From: Fluviicola taffensis DSM 16823
Lineage (GTDB): Bacteria; Bacteroidota; Bacteroidia; Flavobacteriales_D; Crocinitomicaceae
Assembly (NCBI RefSeq): GCF_000194605.1
Contig: NC_015321.1
Location: forward strand, 3,286,001 to 3,350,000
Direction: 5' to 3'
DNA length: 64,000 nucleotides
A model generated the notes under the pieces. The model did no database searches, was not told where the DNA came from, and was given only the letters and a program-made list of their open reading frames with translations. The position numbers and the translations under genes are program-made. Positions 61,301 through 64,000 of this stretch are shown piece after piece (the stretch's first letter is position 1; every line of letters starts with the position of its first letter).

Positions 61301-64000
61301 GATAGTCATGGTTGTCAGTTTACTTCTGTTCAGGTATTGATTGATCCTCCAGGATTTGGAATTGATACAACGGTTGTTATCGAATCGAATTGTGGATTTA
61401 ATAATGGATCAATCAATGTGGTAGCAAATGGTACCAACGGCCCTTTTTCTTACACAATGACAGGAGCTCCTGCTCAACCGCAACCAACAGGCGTTTATAC
61501 AAACTTGTTTGCTGGAGCTTATGAAATTACAGCGGTGGATCAATTGGGTTGTTCTGAATCGGTATTCTTTGGAATCAATGATGTTGAAATGGATGGTATT
61601 ACCTTATTTCAAACCGATGCGAATTGCTTTGGAGTTGCAGATGGTACTATTGAAGTTCAGAACGTAAGTGGAGCAATTCCTATTACGTATGAATTGGATA
61701 ACAATCCACCGACTCAATCTTCAGGTTTCTTCCCGAACATTCCTTTTGGCTCACACATTGTGACTATTTATGATGGTGGATTCTGTGTATTCACGATTCC
61801 TTTCAACGTTGCAGAACCTACAGAAATACAGTTTGATACAGATTTAACGAATATCAGTTGTAATGCAGGTAGTACAGGAGAGATAGAATTTATCAATGTT
61901 TCAGGTGGAACAGGAGCTCATCAATTTAGTATTGATGGAGGAACGACTTACCAATCTAGTCCTATTTTTACAGGTTTACCAGCAGGTACTTATCCCTTAG
62001 ATGTGATGGATGCGAACGGTTGTACTGTTTCTGGTTCAGTGACACTTATTCAAGCCCCAGCATTGACTATTGCATCGACTGTTTTTGACTTGACATGTTT
62101 TGGTGATGCTTCAGGAGGAATTCAAATTGGATCAACAGGCGGAACAGGAGCTTACCAATACAGTATCCTTGGAGGTGCAGTAGGTTCTTTTTCACCGATT
62201 GAATCCTTCTTTGGCTTGTCCGCAGGAACTTATAATTTAGTAACACAAGATGCTGCGGGTTGTCAGATCACAGGAACCGCAATAGTTAACCAGCCAGCTC
62301 AATTGACAGCCACTTACACCGCAACGAATGCAACATGTTTTGGTGTTTGTGATGGAGAGATTGCAGTGAATGCATCAGGGGGAACAACACCTTATTTGTA
62401 TAGTCCAGATAACGGCTTGAATTACTTTGTAGCAACTACATTAGAGAACTTATGTGCTGGAAATATTGATATTCAAGTGAAAGATGATAACGATTGTTTT
62501 ATCACAGCAGTTCAAGTAATTACCCAACCAACAATAGTTACCGTAAATGCAGTTCCAACGGATGCTACCTGTTCATTGGCTAATGGTCAAATCGCATTAA
62601 CAGGTGCAGGGGGAACTGGAGCATACACTTACAGTATTGGAAATCCAACAGCAGGTCCATATACAGCAACGTCAACATACACTGGATTGCTTGCAAATGT
62701 TTACAATGTCTTTGTTCATGATGCAAATAACTGTGAGGCAACAACAACGGTTTCAATAGCAAATTTCGCATCCCCAATCATTATTGGATCAGCAGTTACG
62801 AATGTATCATGTAATGCAGCATGTGATGGCGAATTACAGGTCACAGTTTCAGGCGGAACAGGAACAATTTCATACTCAATCGGTACTCCTCAAGCAGCAC
62901 CTTTAATTACAGGTATCTGTGCAGGAAACTACACGCTAACGATTACAGATCAAAACGGATGTACGGATACAGAACCGATTGTTGTTACAGAGCCAGCAGT
63001 ATTAACAGCAACAGTAACCCCAACAGCACTGACCTGTTTCAATAACAATACAGGTGAAATTACATTCGTAGCGTCAGGAGGAACAATACCTTATAGCTAC
63101 AGTACAAACAATGGAGTTTCATTCTTTAATCAGACGAACGTTCAATTCTTAAGTGCAGGAACTTACAACACGGTTGTTCGAGATGCGAATGGTTGTTTGG
63201 TAAATACAGCTGTTATCGTTACCGAACCAGCATTATTAACTATTCAGAATATAACTACCAACAATGCAAGTTGTCATGGAGTCTGCGACGGAGATGCAAC
63301 TGCAACGATTACAGGCGGAACAATACCTTACAGTTTTGCCTGGTCAGATGGAACAACAGGTACTAGTGCAAATGGACTTTGTGCTGCTACTTATGATGTT
63401 ACTGTAACAGACGATAATGGCTGTTCTGCTATCGAGATCTTTAATATTACTGAGCCACCATTATTGGTGATTACAAGTACAAGTGCAACAGATGCATTGT
63501 GTAATGGAGATTGCAATGGTACTGCTACAATTAATTCACCGCTTGCAACTGCATTTAGCATAGATAATGGAGCTACATTCCAACCTTCCAATGTATTTAA
63601 TGGACTTTGTGCAGGTACATATCAAATTCAGGTTCAAGATGCGGCAGGATGTACTCAAAATGGTGCAGTTACCTTGGGCGAGCCACAGGTATTGGTTCAG
63701 GGACTTATTCCAGAAGATGGATTGTTAATCTGTTATAATGGAAACGGTACTATATCTGCAAATGCAACAGGCGGAACAGCACCTTATTATTTTGTTTGGA
63801 ATACAGGAGATACAACTCAGTTTTTGAATGTAAACTTAACGTCACCAGCAACATTTAATTGTACAGTAATCGATCAAAATGGATGCGCATCGAATGTGCA
63901 AAGTGCTACTGTAAATATCAGACCATTGTTTACAGCTTCAGTAACAACTCCATTGAATGTTTGTCCTGGAGATTCAGTAACGTTTACAGCATCTGGTACA
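58364..64000 (+). CDS. Giant SprB-repeat adhesin B (cut by window end)
   Basis: Open from ATG 58364 to the last base, 1879 codons, all in one frame. Layout: signal peptide (MKRATTFRLSCNSLLLLLF ... FAQ); a choice-of-anchor L-type domain (about 30-250; LTGDAGAIAQFLGGNSGG, VVMSTGYVNAANAL, FVFGSEEYNEYV-like YVFGSEEYNEYVNSGYND); a Calx-beta-like module (TWTGTSTSGADYSALPTTI ... GIAEGSETLICTYP); an Ig-like module (ASPDVNICTTGSSVPLSATS); then SprB repeats nearly identical in DNA to those of adhesin A from residue ~453 on. The missing C-terminus should carry PKD and gliding-type domains. ATG 58358 is an alternative start. It has no PorP partner of its own in view. Confidence 0.9.
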   Translation, partial: MKRATTFRLSCNSLLLLLFMTSFSKTTFAQITLSQTTAANYVANICGPGITFSNVTLTGDAGAIAQFLGGNSGGLGASMNSGVVMSTGYVNAANALQGANGAQVSSDNNGGAIAALNTIAGAATNDGIILEFDFVPITGNINVNYVFGSEEYNEYVNSGYNDAFAFFISGPGIVGTPNIAVIGAVPVTIDNINNGTNAGSYRNNQVLNNNNIMDGYTVQLTASRAVIACETYHIQLMIADGGDQVYDSWVFIQENGLFAVGNPPVSSVTSSGAGPGIFPEGCSNNTMTFNIPTALATPYSFNVTWTGTSTSGADYSALPTTITIPAGQTSVTIPVNVILDGIAEGSETLICTYPATVCAAGVAIVNIVDANPLTVTASPDVNICTTGSSVPLSATSTGGTGTVTYTWSPGGATGTPVNVSPTATTTYTVTATDQCANIVTDQVIVTYSALTTPTVTPTAESCANYNNGSVVINNPVGFGPYTVSISGPTTGSVVEANTAAATANFTNLPDGNYNYIVTGANGCTLSGTFSIAVGPPCCSVTAVNTNILCNGSPTGTATATPVGLAPYTYSWTGGGQTSQTATGLAAGPYTVTMTDNSGCVATANVTVTQPTVLSGTIAAVNVSCNAACNGTITVTAAGGTPGYQYSLNGGAFQASNAFTGLCNGTYAVTIRDANNCTVIINQNITQPAVLNLTQASISPANCGGTGSVTVTPSGGTAPYTYTIDGGASQASPTFSGLAPGTDTVVVTDNRGCTRNLIITIVATSAPVASILNQTNVSCFGGVNGSVIIGLAGGSSPFTYSIGGPFQASNTFTNITAGTYTATVTDANSCSGTVSFTITTPPQLTFTSTATAASCNGVCDGQIQVNATGGTAPYQYSSNNGITYVLANPLTGLCAGTTSVVVKDANGCLTNSDIIITQPAPVSGTFVNTNPICNGVCDGTITVTPSGGTPTYQYSLNGGALQAGNTITGGCGGNNTIMIQDSHGCQFTSVQVLIDPPGFGIDTTVVIESNCGFNNGSINVVANGTNGPFSYTMTGAPAQPQPTGVYTNLFAGAYEITAVDQLGCSESVFFGINDVEMDGITLFQTDANCFGVADGTIEVQNVSGAIPITYELDNNPPTQSSGFFPNIPFGSHIVTIYDGGFCVFTIPFNVAEPTEIQFDTDLTNISCNAGSTGEIEFINVSGGTGAHQFSIDGGTTYQSSPIFTGLPAGTYPLDVMDANGCTVSGSVTLIQAPALTIASTVFDLTCFGDASGGIQIGSTGGTGAYQYSILGGAVGSFSPIESFFGLSAGTYNLVTQDAAGCQITGTAIVNQPAQLTATYTATNATCFGVCDGEIAVNASGGTTPYLYSPDNGLNYFVATTLENLCAGNIDIQVKDDNDCFITAVQVITQPTIVTVNAVPTDATCSLANGQIALTGAGGTGAYTYSIGNPTAGPYTATSTYTGLLANVYNVFVHDANNCEATTTVSIANFASPIIIGSAVTNVSCNAACDGELQVTVSGGTGTISYSIGTPQAAPLITGICAGNYTLTITDQNGCTDTEPIVVTEPAVLTATVTPTALTCFNNNTGEITFVASGGTIPYSYSTNNGVSFFNQTNVQFLSAGTYNTVVRDANGCLVNTAVIVTEPALLTIQNITTNNASCHGVCDGDATATITGGTIPYSFAWSDGTTGTSANGLCAATYDVTVTDDNGCSAIEIFNITEPPLLVITSTSATDALCNGDCNGTATINSPLATAFSIDNGATFQPSNVFNGLCAGTYQIQVQDAAGCTQNGAVTLGEPQVLVQGLIPEDGLLICYNGNGTISANATGGTAPYYFVWNTGDTTQFLNVNLTSPATFNCTVIDQNGCASNVQSATVNIRPLFTASVTTPLNVCPGDSVTFTASGT
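59721..64000 (+). repeat. Long near-identical direct repeat, copy 2 (SprB stalk, truncated by window end)
   Basis: Partner of 52828-57110. The mismatches I looked at are mostly in third codon positions, and the one length change is a multiple of three, so both copies are under selection as protein. Confidence 0.97.

Noticed and set aside
55690-62777. A pair of nearly identical 65-codon antisense frames (55690-55887 and 62580-62777)
   Set aside because: They are antisense of the duplicated SprB stalk and exist twice only because the DNA is duplicated.
52828-64000. Regular repeats of ~230 bp resembling a CRISPR or satellite array
   Set aside because: The repeats are in-frame SprB-type protein modules with no spacer-repeat structure and no cas genes.
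58364-64000. Second SprB gene as a frameshifted pseudogene copy
   Set aside because: The frame is open for 1879 codons to the window end. The only net length change against copy 1 is 3 bp, and mismatches are mostly synonymous.
1-64000. Insertion sequences, integrases, phage genes, toxin-antitoxin or restriction-modification systems
   Set aside because: No protein with transposase, integrase, capsid, toxin or methylase motifs was found among the genes.

Overview
The window looks like chromosome of a free-living Bacteroidota, most likely order Flavobacteriales. A Crocinitomicaceae/Fluviicola-like genome is my guess, not a proven assignment. The signs are low GC, no Shine-Dalgarno sites, TAnnTTTG -7 promoter elements 18-25 nt before start codons, type IX secretion (T9SS) C-terminal domains, PorP/SprF proteins, SprB/PKD adhesins with gliding-type C-termini, a SusC-like TonB receptor, and a bacillithiol gene (bshB1 tail).

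Layout. 1-12 kb is mostly minus strand: bshB1 end, FMN reductase, a T9SS beta-helix protein with its TonB-dependent receptor, a GreA-like protein, a glycosyltransferase, a T9SS serine hydrolase, cysteine desulfurase, a YdeI-like protein and a VWA protein. 12.2-16.4 kb is a reactive-sulfur cluster: Crp/Fnr regulator, half-size TSUP transporter, CstB-like persulfide dioxygenase-rhodanese, two single rhodaneses, a DUF2892 membrane protein and a rhodanese-thioredoxin lipoprotein. 16.4-19.3 kb holds a secreted acetolactate-decarboxylase-like protein, two lipoproteins, an SRPBCC protein and an NTF2-like protein. 19.4-27.2 kb is plus strand: recF-dciA, panB, an RluA-type synthase, and a three-gene signalling unit (propeller sensor without kinase, TPR histidine kinase, LuxR-type regulator).

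27.5-41.7 kb is minus strand: a PorP/SprF protein with a 2318-residue PKD adhesin, a T9SS-A protein, three related outer-membrane proteins and an M48 peptidase. 41.8-47.9 kb holds an amino-acid permease with an unusual soluble insert, a PD40 lipoprotein, ffh, a transglutaminase-like protein and a second rhodanese-thioredoxin. 48.1-64 kb is a plus-strand surface-adhesin locus: an Ig-repeat protein with gliding C-terminus, a PorP-SPOR fusion, and two giant SprB-repeat proteins, the second cut by the window end.

Three things stand out. First, the two giant SprB genes share about 4.28 kb of nearly identical DNA (52828-57110 and 59721-64000) but carry unrelated N-terminal heads behind a related leader and signal peptide. 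Second, many intergenic gaps hold a short word repeated directly and then as its reverse complement, often touching stop codons or promoters; the word differs between loci. Third, the PKD adhesin contains a higher-order repeat of three modules with an exact 663-bp period. No tRNA, rRNA, IS element, prophage or CRISPR array was seen.
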